From contig CACRXP010000227.1 of assembly GCA_902702965.1 (NCBI GenBank), positions 808,778 through 872,777 on the forward strand: DNA of 64,000 nt. The letters run 5' to 3'. The notes below the pieces were generated by a model. It made no database searches. It saw nothing but the letters and a program-made list of their open reading frames with translations, and was not told the DNA's origin. This document shows, piece after piece, positions 10,342 to 22,448 of the stretch. This stretch comes from Spirometra erinaceieuropaei (lineage: Eukaryota > Platyhelminthes > Cestoda > Diphyllobothriidea > Diphyllobothriidae). The stretch's first letter is position 1, and every line of letters starts with the position of its first letter. A program made the translations under genes and the position numbers.

Positions 10342-10865
10342 GAAAGAGGACAAACAAAACAAAACAGTGCTGGATCAATCTACCCCCAGACTCTGTCGTC
10401 TCCCCCCTGATATCATATCTTGGCCGACTTCGCCCTGGAAGGTGGTTGCCCGCTCGTTTCCCCTATCACCTATACGAATGTAGTTTGCTTTGGGAAGCCA
10501 ATGGATCGGTGTACGTCAATTCCTGAGTGGATATATAGTATATATACGCTCCTCTGAACACCGAAGAATTCCATATTATCTGTAATACTGGGTCGGGGGT
10601 TCATAGTCCTGTGTACGATCTATTGTTACTACTGTTAAAACCGAAAATCCAGGCGTCACATTAAAAAACTCATCTGACTTTTTAAGTGTACAGACCACAA
10701 AACCTTGCATCTGTCTCTGGCCCCCGTCCCCATACGGTTTTATTATTCCACATGGATCATAGGTACATGTAATGATCTCCAATAGTTTGCCTACCATTTG
10801 CCTTCATTCCTGAATCCACATTACGGAGAGGGGATTAGCATGGTCATCTAGCGAAAAGCTGGAAA

Positions 10866-11060
10866 ACGGGCAACGGGCTCGTGGCCCGGTGGGTAGAGGC
10901 GTGGACTTCTAAACCAACAGGTCGCGAGTTCGAGGCTCGGGTGTTCCACACTTCGGGCTTGGGTATGGCTGGCTGACGACGGCTAATAAGCCAGAAATTG
11001 CCATTCCAGTCTCCCTTGTCTTTTTCGGTAATGCCATTGTTATTTCTATAGATTGGAATT
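10866..11060 (+). mobile_element. tRNA-headed SINE copy
   Basis: Same family as 9590-9873: GGGCTCGTGGCCCGGTGGGTAG head, GACTTCTAA anticodon region, GCGAGTTCGAGGCTCGGGTG, then CTGGCTGACGACGGCTAATAAG and CAGTCTCCCTTGTCTTTTTC. The 3' part after about 11060 is lost. The following 11061-11690 has no recognised feature. Confidence 0.75.
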
Positions 11061-11689
11061 GTCACGGTCCTGGAGCCGATTAATCGGCGTTTACTTTTGA
11101 CTTCACAGACCGCCAGAAACAGAAATGCCCAGATCAACCAGGACGAGTGCTATCCGACTGGGGAATTGGCTTCCTTGATGACCCATACAGTCAGCTGTTA
11201 ATGCTGCATATATCTCCGGTTCATGTGAACCGACCTGAAATTGTTTGATTAGTATAGGTGTGCAAACTCGAGTACTTTATGGCACTTTCACCAGGTGCAG
11301 AATTCGGTTCAGTCGAAGCGCGTGCCAAAGTTCAGTGGCTTTCATTGTTTGGATTATTTACAACGCAGCTAAATACGACGGGTGTAACACCTAAGAAACA
11401 CCCGGAATTGTCTGCCCATTGACGTCGAAATTCCGATTGCGCACCTCTCACCAAGAGGGAATTTTCATGGTGAAAAAAACAACGTTGAGGCTCTTAGAAC
11501 ACGACTTCATCTTTTTGAGCAAATTGAGAGTATTTGTTAACAGTACCCAAAAAGCATGAAGCGGGTTAGGTAGTGGATGCACGGATAAAGTCACAATGGT
11601 CGTAGTCAGTCCTGGGGAAAAGTCGAGAGACCAGAAATCGGGATATGCTGTGTCCAGAAGCCCGAGACAGCAGAGGTCACTAGAGAGTC

Positions 11690-11840
11690 CAGGGCGTGTG
11701 CTGAAGGTGCCCAACAGGGCATGCTTGTGGTGCCTCAGGTCTTCTTGACTTTATCGTGACAGCAGGCCTGGCTGAGGGGGAGGAGTGTGTGTGGTAGATA
11801 CTGTGCAAGCCCGCAGTACAGTTCAGACATCACGCCCCTT
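11690..11840 (-). repeat. Dispersed repeat D fragment, reverse
   Basis: Reverse complement shares TTGCACAG..CTACC, CTCCTCCCCCTCAGCCAGG, GTCACGATAAAGTCAAGAAGACC with 41583-41880 and 59836-60060. Function unknown. Confidence 0.55.
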
Positions 11841-12572
11841 GCGCGTGATGAGCAAACAGTCAAGGATACGTGCACGTGTTCAGACCTCCTATTTACTGTC
11901 TGGCCACCTTTCAGCCTAGGAAATTCCCCCATAGTGTCTCCTACGACTCCATACCTGTGCTATCTCCGCTGCTCTTTGCATGTCCTGCCTACAAGTAATC
12001 CCCTGTTTTACATCCATAACACTTTATATATTTAAAAATCCTAATACAGGCTTGAAAACAAGTCCATCCCTTTTTATAATGTACAATGAAAACATAAAGA
12101 ATAATATGCACAGACAACCTAATTAGAAATGTATCTTTCGGTATTTTGCCTAACGCGATTCCAACTTTAGTTGAGTCGGACGGTGTCTTTTTTATAAAAT
12201 TCCCTAGGCTCCGACGAGAATAGATAAATCCATCCTCGAGTTCTTTTTCAATCCTGATCCATTAAAATAGTCATGTAAACTCCAAAACACATGATTATCC
12301 GAAGGGTAGATGAAGCATTCTTCTCAGTCAAATTCCCCTAGCAGATCCATGGCGACTTTTGCGGTGAGAGGACGGGCGTTAGGAAGACTGTTACCCTTCC
12401 TTCCATTGAAGATGAACGTTTCTCCTCTGAAGCGGTCTCCAAACGACAAATTGGTTGGCAGCGCACATCAGTGCTGATCGTCTGATTATCCTCTGGTAAT
12501 CTATAATGGATAAGTTCCTGGGCCTCCAACCTCCTGGTTCCTGTAATCTTGCATGCCTACGGGTGATTATCT

Positions 12573-12593
12573 GACGACGACGACGACGACGAT
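12573..12593. repeat. (ACG)n microsatellite
   Basis: Seven uninterrupted ACG units. The 134-codon open frame crossing it on the minus strand (12567-12971) ends in a run of valines encoded by this repeat and shows no recognised domain. The wider region 11841-13640 is otherwise unassigned. Confidence 0.85.
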
Positions 12594-13639
12594 ACTTACC
12601 ACAACGGAAATGGATTCATTTCCTGTCACCAACAAAAAATCTTGTTGTAAAACATATATTAAAGACGTAGCGCAAGCAAAGATTTCCATACTTGAGACTT
12701 CACTGGCGATTACTACCAGAGGGGTCATGCGGAACGAACTTTCCAGAATCTTGCATTCTTGCAACTCCTTCAAACTCACATACAACGGCTGAGTGTTGAC
12801 GTTAAGACTTGCACTAATTTGTCTAACCGTAATGAAAGGAGTAACTGTGAAAATCTCAAAAGAGTGCCCTGAATTGAGTCCATTTGGTCGTTCTCCCTGT
12901 GGTCTGTCCTGCTGGTTAGACTTTCCATTTCTAAAGCAAGAAATCAGTTTCCTGCAAATTCTGTCAGTCAAAACATCAAGCGGCCAGAGGAATTCTGAAT
13001 GGATTTTGAGGCTGCACTAGAATGGGGTCCGAAAAAAGAATAGTTTAAACAGGAAGGTGAAACTTAGCAATAAAAGGAATGCTACTTTATTACATTCTGG
13101 CTAATATTTCTCGTTCAAAATGCGGAAAGAATGTCCCTTACAATCTGATATACGATGTTTATAGTCGACTGAAAGATCATGCAACCGAATTCCCGCACCG
13201 ATAAGTAGAGCATTCTTGACTAGAAAGCCTATGGTGCACTGAGGATTGATGTCAGGCGTAACGCTGCTGTACACAACAGAGCAGGAATTCGATCTTGTGA
13301 TCTTACGATCCATTATTTATGTTGTACATCACTCGGTCACTCGGTAAAACGCAGTTGACTGGCCTTGCGACCCCGCAGATGGTTATCGGCTCATGATTCC
13401 CCTTACCAGATTCGGTGCTTTCTAGATCTACGAAAAGTGACAGACTGGTTCACATAGATCTCTATGCCGATAGGTGTTTGATCGACTGCTTTGAAAAGTG
13501 ACTGACTGTGGGTCACTGATGGAACGACGGTCCTATGATGGTGCCGATCTGGCGTGGAGTGCGTCTGGTATGCTTGCGTTTTTGACCGCAAGTGTCGGTT
13601 GGCGGTATAAGTGACGCGATAGTGCGACTGTCATTTCCC

Positions 13640-13720
13640 AAGGATGTCCACCGTGCCTGCTCCACAGCAAGGCGAAGCAGGCACGGTGACTTGTGCGTGG
13701 GTTAGTTTATAATGGTAGTG
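13640..13720 (+). repeat. Dispersed repeat D fragment
   Basis: GTCCACCGTGCCTGCTCCAC and GGCACGGTGACTTGTGCG match the start of repeat D at 59836 (GTCCACCGTGTGTTTCACGG, GGCACGGTGACTTGCGC). As at 41.58 and 59.83 kb it lies next to a foldback arm. Confidence 0.45.
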
Positions 13721-13732
13721 GACTATATCAGT

Positions 13733-13930
13733 AGTCATTTTTTAAGGAGTAAAATTTTTGCTGGCGGTCGGAAAGCAGTTTGTTCGAAAGCCGGCATCCT
13801 CAAATAACTGAATTATCTTGGGATTATGTTACGTGGTGATTAGTATTACAACTCCACTTAAGTAATCTTTTCGAGTTGAAAACGCATTTCAGAATTTCGG
13901 TTAACATTTAAGGAGTTAGCACACATCTAC
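13733..13930. mobile_element. Foldback element, single-arm remnant
   Basis: Matches the right arm of the foldbacks at 40630-41579 and 58838-59831: AGTAGTCATTTTTTAAGGAG, GTTCGAAAGCCGGCATCCT, CTTAAGTAATCTTTTCGAG, AACGCATTTC and terminal AAGGAGTTAGCACAC. The other arm is absent. Confidence 0.6.
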
Positions 13931-14089
13931 CGCACGCTTTTCTCCCTCTATTTATTTGGCACTAGAATTTATGCATCTCAAATCCCCATTCTTTCTGCCT
14001 GCTTGATGTGGTGTTTAACAAATCCGTCCAGTGTTTGCCTGACCGAAGGGCCATTTCAGGGGACTGTGTGTGCTGCCCCCGACTTCATC

Positions 14090-14390
14090 GGACGCGCTAA
14101 CCTGTAGCCACTCGACCGACATCAACTCGGACGCACGTGCGCCACTTGAACGCATCCCCCCTCGGCGACTGCAGCATAAGCCCCTGGAGGCAACACCCCT
14201 CGGCAAATGCAGCCCACCCCTTCGCATTGCCCCATAAACCCAAAAACAACAGCAACCAATGTCCCAGAAATTCCCAGGCATGACTGAACAGAGGCGGCAT
14301 CAGCCCTGGATTCGCCGGCGGCCACTGCCGCATGAAGGGGTTCTGCGTGCATTAAATCCCCCTCATTCTGGTGAAAAACATACTGGTGAC
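14090..14390. repeat. Dispersed repeat E, copy 1
   Basis: Pairs with 15170-15460 in the same orientation: CAACTCGGACGCACRTGCG, CGCCACTTGAACGC, CTCGGCAAATGCA, CCAGGCATGACTG, GCGGCCACT and CCCCTCATTCTGGT. The many overlapping open frames are not gene-like. Between the copies (14391-15169) nothing was recognised. Confidence 0.6.
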
Positions 14391-15169
14391 TCCGACGTGA
14401 TGCGAATATGCAACTTCCCTACGTTGCTTAGGACAGTCGCAACGACGTTCCTATTCAACTTCATCCTGATGATTTTTCATGTCACTGATTCGCCCATGGA
14501 TAGGAAAGCGCAGCAGTTCACACCCTGTCAGGATTCGGAATGGGTGTTACTAACGGGACTCAGACATACAAGTCCAGGTCGAACCCCAATCCAATTGTGT
14601 AAAGCAGTCATCTTAGCGTGTTTTCATCTGAGCACACGTCTCTTTTATGCGAGGAATTCATCCGCCCACTACAGACGAAACCATCATTGATGAGTGTTTT
14701 TAATGTGCTTGACATGTCAATGCATATTCAGCGATGCATTTTCAAACTTCCGATGCTGCCCTCTCTCCGAACTTTTGCGCCTGGACAACATTGAGCCTAT
14801 TTCATTGACGCGTTTGTCAGACTCAGCCGTCACTGGAGCGCATTGCGTCCGACTCACCGGCACACGCTGACGAGACCACGCCAGCACACCCAGGGTTGAT
14901 GTCCTAACTGCATCTCTCTACAGGCCGCTGCATCCCCACCGACACGCGGTCCGAGCTACTTCTGTCATCACCGACACGCCCTCCGAACCGCATGTGCACG
15001 GGATAAATTCATTCATTTCATCGTCAGCCTCACGACTGGCACCATTACTTCGTCTGGCGGGGAGCTGTACAGGGCAGCCATCATGGCCAGTCTGGCATCC
15101 TTGTTCAAGGCTCCGTCCCTTCAAGGTCCCTCACCTTCGCAGTGAGCGGTTCCAGACGCGCTTACCTGC

Positions 15170-15460
15170 AGCTCCTTTAGCCGACTTCAACTCGGACGCA
15201 CATGCGTCCACAGAGTAGTAGTTCCCCATGCGCCACTTGAACGCCACACCTCGGCAAATGCAACACACACACCGATTGGAGACCACTTGAGCTTGGCCCA
15301 CAAACCCACAAAAGCAGCTGCCACCACCGTCTCACTTACTCTCAGGCATGACTGGACGCAGTCAAAGCCAGCTCTGGCTTTTCCAGCGGCCACTAGCGCC
15401 TGAGAGGACAACTCAAGGTTCTGTACACAACAAAGCCCCTCATTCTGGTAACACTCGTCT
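15170..15460. repeat. Dispersed repeat E, copy 2
   Basis: Direct repeat of 14090-14390 about 1.08 kb downstream. Identity is moderate with small indels, suggesting an old duplication or two insertions of one unknown element. Confidence 0.6.
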
Positions 15461-16014
15461 TTTCCTACAACACGAGATTGGGGCTGCCGATTGTAGCGCT
15501 CTGAGTACACTTCCACCGCATGGACGCTACGCTTCTATGATCATGTTCATTCAGTCGTCAACCAGGTGTGGGCGAAGGCAATATGAGGTGATGCAACTGT
15601 TGTATTGTTTCACGAAAGTGGATGATTTAGGTTTCCCGATCTCCAACCTACCGGAGGTATTGTTTGATCGAACATGTTCACTAGTTGGCTTGAAACAGTC
15701 AATCTAACTTCGAAAGGTTGTTTTATCGACTTGCTGTTTGTGGCTACCTGAATGCTTGGAACATGTGATCTTCCACATTTGTTGGCCTGCTAAATGCACC
15801 CACCTCCGCCTGTGCTCACTAATCCGTGTTGTGTTGCGTCGCCTTTCTTCAGAGTGGTACGTTTATGAATGATTAATTTTCATTTCCGAGTGGTTGTGCA
15901 GGCAGGCGAGCAGGCAGTCATCGCGGCAAGTGAGGCCGCATGGCCGAACACGCTGCAGCGGTGCGGAGAAATGACGCCAGCTCTCAAGTTGCGGCTCATT
16001 CGACGAGATCCGGC

Positions 16015-16374
16015 CACACATTCAAATTCGACGAGGCCGAAATTCTCGCAAGAGGTGACAACCGCCTGAGCCGGGAGCTACTTGAATCATGGTTTACTGG
16101 CCCCTAGTTCATTAACAAGCGCAATGACCTTCCCCTTCCATACTCGGTGCTGAGACTTCGCTTAGGCGGATTAATTAGCCCCGCGGGGAGCGCACAGGTG
16201 AACACTTTTCCCAACACCAGGGTCGGTGCGTCAGATGGTCGAGCAATCATCACACCAACATCCAACGCACGTGATAAAATTGCAGCAATTAACGACACAA
16301 ACGTCGGCCATAAAACAGTCATCACACGACGTGCAACGATTCCTGATGAAGGCGGAAGCCGTGAATGGTCATAG
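16015..16374 (+). pseudogene. PLE group A endonuclease C-terminus and tail
   Basis: Frame from 16015 reads HTFKFDEAEILARGDNRLSR then ELLESWFTGP, a stop (TAG, 16105-16107), then in the same frame a longer tail with LRLRLGG, SAQVNTFPNTRVGASDGRA and ATIPDEGGSR up to the stop at 16374. The FDEAEIL..R.DNR..RELLESW pattern matches the end of PLE GIY-YIG nucleases (compare FNFGEVEILVRGGNRV at 49.6 kb). The in-frame stop and missing N-terminus make it a pseudogene. Confidence 0.75.
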
Positions 16375-16448
16375 GTATGCGGTAGCATGGCGACTGCATC
16401 CTATAAATACTGCAGCCCCTCGTGCATGAACGACCCGTATCTGCTTTT

Positions 16449-16490
16449 GTCTCTGATGATGGGTTCGAGCAGGAATCCGAAACGTCAGGC
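16449..16490 (+). ncRNA. Hammerhead ribozyme motif
   Basis: Order: GTCT, CTGATGA, one extra T, GGGTTC, loop GAGCAG, GAATCC, GAAA, CGTC, AGGC. Stem II forms six pairs (one G-U) and helix I four pairs (GTCT with AGGC, one G-U). The core CUGAUGA/GAAA and the GUC cleavage triplet are intact. The additional T between the core and stem II departs from the consensus and might reduce activity. Confidence 0.72.
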
Positions 16491-16545
16491 TAATAAAACT
16501 CTTGTCCTAACGATGGTGCCTCCTTCTTCAAGAACACTGTACTAC

Positions 16546-17640
16546 CCCTAAACGGACAACGTGGTTGATGCGCTGGACCAGCACGGAGGCCATATTGGAT
16601 TCTGGTAGGCGTTACCAGATTGCGCACCGTAACAAATGCCAACATTTTGGGGGTGCGGTGGCAAACCCAGTTGCCGGCAGACGTCGAGCACACTGGGATC
16701 TCTGCCGCCCCCACGTTGTTGTTGTTGGTCAAAAATCTGGTCATTTGCTGTGTGCATCAGGGGGTGTGGAGTGGAGCGCCAAGGTGCGGGCTCGACCGCG
16801 CCATTCACCTGCGTCCTCCCCGCCTCCGGTCTTCGTGGGGGAGGGGGGAGTGCTGCAGATGCAGTGAAAGTCTGCTATTACCATAAACTAATTCACGCGC
16901 AAGTTAAAGGCATGTTAGTTACAGTGCAAGACGCGAATTAGTATATTTGAAACATGTGCACTATCTACATTAACGCAATGCAGCTGACCAAACTGTACAT
17001 CCGACGCCTGTCGTCTGGGCGTCTGACTATGTGACAAAAAAGAAGACTTTACTTTGAGCAGTCAGGGGTAGGAAAAGTTCCCAAAGTTTAATATCTGACT
17101 GCAGTAACTGTTACGTTCCCTTTGTCCGCCTCACTGTCAAATAACTTCCTTTTACTTCTCATTGTTCCCCGGGATGAACAATGACAAAAATGGAGGTAGC
17201 GATACTTTTTGACTTTCACAATGAGTGACCCCTTGGAGACGTATAAAGAATCAAAAGTAACTGCGCTGTTATTCGTTCAGGTAGAGTCGCTTTAACGAAG
17301 TTGCATTCTCGGAAGAAAATGATACCAGTCAATTCTTCAAAATGTTTAAGTAAATCAAGATTTCCTGTTACGTAAAAACCAAAGGTCTTCAATCCAAGAT
17401 GAGCAAATGCTTTGAGAACTTTGCTTTCCTCGGTTTCTTGGTGTTCTTTTTCCGTGAAAAGACAAACGCTTCCAGTTAAGTTCACTTTTAATTTTGTCGC
17501 CTAAAGAAGGACTGATAGGTTACAAGTTCGACCTCTGGAACGAAAACGAACTGCCGTTGGAAGTGCCGGCTAGGATATGATACCCGGAAAGCACCCAAAC
17601 GCAAGCAATCGAGACGTCAAAAGGCAATTTGGCCTGTCCA
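16546..17640. other. Unassigned stretch
   Basis: GC-rich to about 16870 with overlapping open frames in several frames (none recognised), then AT-richer. A minus-strand frame of 89 codons at 17216-17485 begins MNLTGSVCLFTEKEHQ. Its composition is protein-like, but it has no recognisable domain, so it is not called as a gene. Confidence 0.4.
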
Positions 17641-17649
17641 TTCATATGA

Positions 17650-18330
17650 TTATTGAAATAATGGATCAAAAGATGCGGGCATGTAGATAATGGTGCAGTA
17701 ACTCGGGTTTGGGGAGGGGAGGTGGGGAGAGTGAAACACCAGAATTCCATTCAGCGCCAGGGAGAAGGTGAGCCCCGGGGAAGGTAATTATATACGGGTG
17801 GCTGGCTTGGTGGCTTTGAGCCATGGCAGCTATGGGGCCTGCATGGAGTTCTTCTGTGCTCATATGGCCAGTCCGCGTAGTCTGACGTAGCCGACAGGCG
17901 TGCCCAAGTGGTTTTGGATAGCTGGACGTGACCTCGTAAATCACACAGAAGGCCCATCTGGCGTCTACGCGGTGTTCATGTCTGTGTCTACCATGTGCGC
18001 AAGAGGATAGAGCTGTTGATGTTCTTTATTTAAACCCTTTTCTAACCATGCTGGAAAATTTTATTTTTCTCTTTTGGACAAACGCCGGTCCGTGCGAGCA
18101 ATGTATTCCGCCCCACAGGAACAGACGAAGGAGTAGATACTCGCAGAAGTAGCCTGATCTGGTTGTTTGCCCTTTCCCTCTCCGCATACGATGGGTCTAG
18201 TGGAGAACAGTATGCGGATGTCAGCTGCTGGAAGGGTTCCTGATACAGAGGTCGGCAAAGATGATTGGTCAACGATACTGACAATCTGGCTGTATGGACA
18301 ATTAGACATACCTTCCATTTTCCAGGATTA
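17650..18330 (-). pseudogene. PLE group C endonuclease remnant
   Basis: On the minus strand 18318-18061 reads into IYSFVCSCGAEYIARTDRRL SKR, which matches the group C nuclease CSCG..YIGRT..RLSKR. The glycine of YIG is now alanine. After a frame break, 17944-17666 carries MIYEVTSSYPKPLGHA, similar to the C1 tail VIYKVPSSYPKLLGQR. Upstream RT sequence was not recognised. A decayed group C copy without coding potential. Confidence 0.72.
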
Positions 18331-18899
18331 GTAATCGTTGTCATCTGTAGGCAGGTCAGTACCGCCCGCATCCCGCTCACCTTGTGACCGCCCCATGGAG
18401 CTGTCTAGGTTGTTGGCGATCGTGTTGCCGTCCGTCTCATTACAGTTGGACAATTATCTGCTCGGATCTTCGCCCTTAATTACACCTGTGTTGCGCAAGT
18501 TTTTCCGCCAGGGTAATGTGGGCTTGGTAACGCTGGTCATCAAATGCCACTCTCTTTCCCCGAATTGACCCATCAAGTCACCATGCCCCTCCCCAGTAGA
18601 CGAAGATGGTGAGAAGAAAAGCCCTGTCCTCTCCAGATGTGAGCGCCTTCAAGGCACAGCAGCCTCTCTAAGGCGGCACTGAGGTGATTTTTCGGGAAGG
18701 AAGGGGGAAAGGTTTGGAGGGAAAATTTCTTATGCGCCTTTTAAATCGTTGTACACTGTGGACAGTTATCTAAAAGATTTGAACTTTTCTAGTAGGTAGG
18801 CTGTTTTTGGCTGGGAGAAGAAGAAATACCAATCACTTGATTGATTAATATGTGCTTCGGCGGCATGGGAGGGATTCGAATCCACGGAAACAGTTAGTA

Positions 18900-20749
18900 C
18901 AGTTAGTGGCCTAACTCATGAAATGTTTTGAAATTTAAGAATGATTGCCAATCACTCGCAAACCCACACCATTTCGTGAATCAGATGTTTATGTTAATTG
19001 AGTACAAGTTTAAAAGAATTAAAAAACAAAAGAAATATTAAAGGCAGTGATGTGTCGTTTAGAAATGCCGATGTATTTTGAAAAGCGCAATATCCCGAAA
19101 ACGTCATAAATGGCTCTAATTTAGTGAACTTCGTCTTTGGATGTGTAGAATGTATTCTCATACCAAAAACGTAGTAAATATGGAAGTATAAATTAACAAA
19201 CGTCTAATAGTAGTGATTCAGTGAAGTTTACATTTAAATATCGTTTAATAATTAGTGTGATTTCATATATGACGGTTTGTCAACAGCCTACATTCTGAGT
19301 GTAGATTCCAAAACATTTTTCCAGGGACTCCTGTTATCCTTGACTACTTTGAGTTAATTGAGATGTGGTCCAACAAGGGAAACTGGATTTTGCTGGATTT
19401 AACCAACGGGGACGTTGTAGGAACAAACGTTTTCATAAGGTGACATGCCATGAGGCCGGTCGATGTCTAACAAATTTAAACAGAACTGACAGGCGTGATC
19501 GTAAGCATGCCATTTTGTGTTTATAGAGAGAACTTTTCTTCCGTTAAATTATTTTAAACTTTTCGTTCGTTTTGGATTACGCTGAGTTTCATATCTGCCT
19601 CGAAATGTTGCTGAGTGCCTCATGATTTTCAGTGTTTTCACCCGATCGTCCATAAAGACGGATCGTGAATTACCTGTCTGTTGAGAACTTTAAAATAAGA
19701 TTATTTGTTTGAGTCACATGTGCAAACTCACTCAATCATCAAACTTTATTTTCGAGAAAAATGGCTGTTCACAAAGAAATCCAGGAACGAATATAGCTTC
19801 GATCAATTAGAAAACTTTCCTTAATAATTTACCTTTTTAAGAAATGCTTTATTACTGCACTCCGTTGACGGATCTCTGTGTAATTCGCATTTTTGTACAG
19901 TGAGGCCAAGTAAGAATTTGACACTTTTGGCCTTTTCTCTCACCTTCCTAAACAATACTGTTTTTCTACCGTAAACGTAAAAGCATGCCCGCCTCTATAC
20001 ATTGGGGTCATTTCCACTGTTTTTTGTTCACTTTTGACTCCGTTCTTCGATTAGAAATGCCCGACAGAGCGCCCATTTTAGAAATGATATTTTGCTGAAA
20101 TTAATAATGTTTTGCTCATTCTATTTCTAAATAAGGTATGCACAGAAACTAAACTACACGACAAGTAGTGTTTACTATGTTCAAAACTGGAAATGACCAT
20201 TTGGTGGTACTCATTGACATGTCATCAGGAAGAAGTTTCCAAACGACAAAACGGTTTAGCCCATTTAAACGGAGGAATCCATATTTGCGTTATTACTGCA
20301 CTTTAGCGCACCAAATCGCACAGATCTGCTAATTTGACATTTAGAAATTGATAAAACGTCTGCTTTTCTTAAAATAACCTTTGTGTTAGCAGGTTGATTA
20401 CCACGGTTAACGTCGGACATAAAATAATTTTTCAAGTTCGGCTTAATCTGTTTATTATAACTCTTGCGGGTAAACTACTATCCTTTCAATGAAAAAGTCG
20501 CTCAGATGCGTAACCGGAGTCTAGGACATGTATTAACATAGGAAATTGCACGAATATATTCCGACGTCTATTTTCGCTAAAATATACGAATGTTTTACCT
20601 AATATAATTACGTAAACACAATTTCTGCACAAGAAAAGGACACTTCATTGAAGGATGTGGATGAGCAGACAAAGTGCGCGACGTTAAATGCGTCCAGAAA
20701 TTCGCGCATCAGTTTCCGTTATCGGATTTCATGAGGTAGGTCACTACTG
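18900..20749 (+). mobile_element. Mar-A: 1.85-kb non-autonomous DNA transposon with TA target duplication
   Basis: Starts CAGTTAGTGGCCTAACTCAT and ends with the near reverse complement (ATGAGGTAGGTCACTACTG), flanked by TA at 18898-18899 and 20750-20751. Terminal CAGT and TA duplication are typical of Tc1/mariner elements. There is no reading frame long enough for a transposase, so it would depend on an enzyme from elsewhere. Other copies: 4535-5205, 21965-22430, 23029-24317, 24600-25215 and 25680-26060. The interior is AT-rich and unrecognised. Confidence 0.82.
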
Positions 20750-21129
20750 TAAATACGACGCTCCAACCATCTGAGCTACGATTCCCAATCAAGAGTTTGC
20801 AATAACGTAGAAACCAACAGATTCTGATACAGTAGACCAGTTTGAGTAACGGAAGGGTATTTTACCCCACGTAGCTGGCACCTCCGAAATATACACTAAA
20901 ATTCAGTGCGACTGTAAACATCACTTATTATTCGCAGTTCCCACTGGCTGAAATTCCCTTGCCCCCCTGACTAAATTTAAACAAATCGGCGACGATCTAT
21001 TCAGAGTTCGTTATTCTTTGAAAATTGCTTTTTAGTTTTTGTTTTAATTATCGCGTTCATTTTATTTGCCAAATGACAGTGTACGATAAGACTTTTGGTA
21101 GAAATTTATCTACTGTCGGTGTCTTCTTG

Positions 21130-21370
21130 GTCTTCGTATTGAGTGTTGCCCCACTCGTAAAACCACCTCTGTCACAATTAAACACAAGACACGGTCCCCA
21201 GGCTAGCTCAAGTCGGTTGTGGGTCCTACACTCTATCGTTGCGGAGTACTTTCCTCAACTTAAGGGTCAGTCCATTGTGCCTCTCGACTGCGACTATTAC
21301 TCATTCCTGAATCCTTTGTCAACTTCCTCAATAGAGTTTCATCTCTCCAGTTTCTTAGTGTTGCCCTAGC
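21130..21370 (+). repeat. Dispersed repeat G, uninterrupted copy
   Basis: Equivalent of 5487-5677 joined directly to 7455 onward. At 21333-21352 the sequence CAATAGAGTTTCATCTCTCC corresponds to the target of the PLE at 5.68 kb, without insertion. A 114-codon frame overlaps it (21025-21369), but its shared stretch with the other copy drifts by indels, so coding is doubtful. Confidence 0.6.
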
Positions 21371-21589
21371 TGCCTGAGCAGATTTTCTTAAGCAATCAGT
21401 CTAGGATCCACGTGACGATTTTTAGGCGCGAAACCCACCGAGGCTTGAAAACTGCGTATCCTATTATACAGGAGGTTAACTAAATCATAATAGGTGTCGA
21501 AATCCACGAAAAATTGCTAACCACGTGCTAACCGACACCAACACATGGACCAAATATTTTGAAATCAAGAAATGAAATTTATGGCTGGT

Positions 21590-21960
21590 AGCAGATAGTC
21601 CTGTAGTGAGAGTCGTCGTTTATCAAAGATCAAACGATCCAGCTGCCTTTTGAATACGGCCATTGTATTAGATGTCACTATTTCACTTGGGAGTGAGTTC
21701 CACGGTCGAACAACACGCTGGCTGAAGGATTACTTCCGATTGTCTAGGCGTGTACGCTCCCGCTTGACTTTGTACGGATGACCGTGCAGGTGACTCGTGG
21801 TCGTGAATTCAAAGAAGTCTTCAGTTTTGAGCGAACATTCATGCCCATGGATAATGCGGAATGTCCATAACAGGTCATACCTCATTCGTCTATAGAATAG
21901 GGGGAACAAATTTAGCTGGATCAGTCTTTCTGGGTATGACAGAGTCCTGAGACCGTCCAC
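21590..21960 (-). pseudogene. LINE (CR1-type) reverse transcriptase C-terminal remnant
   Basis: Minus-strand translation reads LSYPERLIQLNLFPLFYRRM, FRIIHGHECSL..DFFEF and HLHGHPYKVKRERTR. After a frame break it gives RVVRPWNSLPSEIVTSNTM then FKRQLD. This is the conserved C-terminal block of CR1/jockey-like ORF2 (compare 61624-62388). It is 5'-truncated and ends near 21590 with an unclear tail. Confidence 0.75.
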
Positions 21961-21964
21961 CAGT

Positions 21965-22430
21965 TTTGTTAATAAATAATAACTTGAAGAGAATCAAAAA
22001 CACAAGAAAAATATTAAAACAGTGGTAAGTTGTTTAGAAAAACTACTTTTTTGAAAAATTCATTATCCCGAAAACGTCAGAAATGGCCATAATTGCGAAG
22101 ACTTCAGTCTTATATGTACAGAAAGACTGTCCATACAAAACAGTGAGTAAATATCACAGCAGAAACAGAATGACCTGTGAAAATAATCCCTTAATGGATT
22201 TTACGTTTAAGTATCTCTCAGGAGTTGGTGGGATTTCAGGTATGGCGGCTTGCCAACAGCCTGCATTCTGAGTACAGATTCAAAAACGGTTTCCCGAGGA
22301 TTTGTTGTATTCTTTGCGCTTTTAAATTGACTGCGAAGCAATTCACTAAGGCAAACAGAAGTTGGCGATTTTCGGTCCGTAGCCCCACTTGTTTGATACC
22401 GTATGGATAACTTCCTTAAATAATTTTAGT
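21965..22430 (+). mobile_element. Mar-A fragment
   Basis: Matches the interior of 18900-20749 (TTATCCCGAAAACGTCAGAAATGGC near 22065-22090 and the TGGCGGCTTGCCAACAGCCTGCATTCTGAGT block near 22240-22270). It ends near 22430 with the GTTTGATACCGTATGG block also found inverted at 22910, 24550 and 25740. Confidence 0.55.
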
Positions 22431-22448
22431 TGGCCTACCAATCTTAGC

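Larger units (their letters stand above)
15960..16545 (+). mobile_element. PLE group A 3' end, 5'-truncated
   Basis: Holds the end of the GIY-YIG endonuclease region, an extended C-terminal tail, a hammerhead motif and the terminal block ending CTCCTTCTTCAAG at about 16531. Strong match to the palindromic copy at 55306-56248. The upstream boundary is uncertain because the sequence before 15960 cannot be matched to another copy. Confidence 0.78.

Noticed and set aside
12567..12971. 134-codon minus-strand open frame as a gene
   Set aside because: It ends in valines encoded by an ACG microsatellite, has no known domain and overlaps frames on the other strand.
14015..14352. Three overlapping minus-strand frames as a coding region
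   Set aside because: They lie in repeat E, whose second copy at 15170 has indels that break every one of these frames.
20741..20790. tRNA gene on the minus strand (GTAGCTCAGATGGTTGGAGCG)
   Set aside because: Only a D-arm-like piece is present; no T arm, B box or acceptor stem follows.
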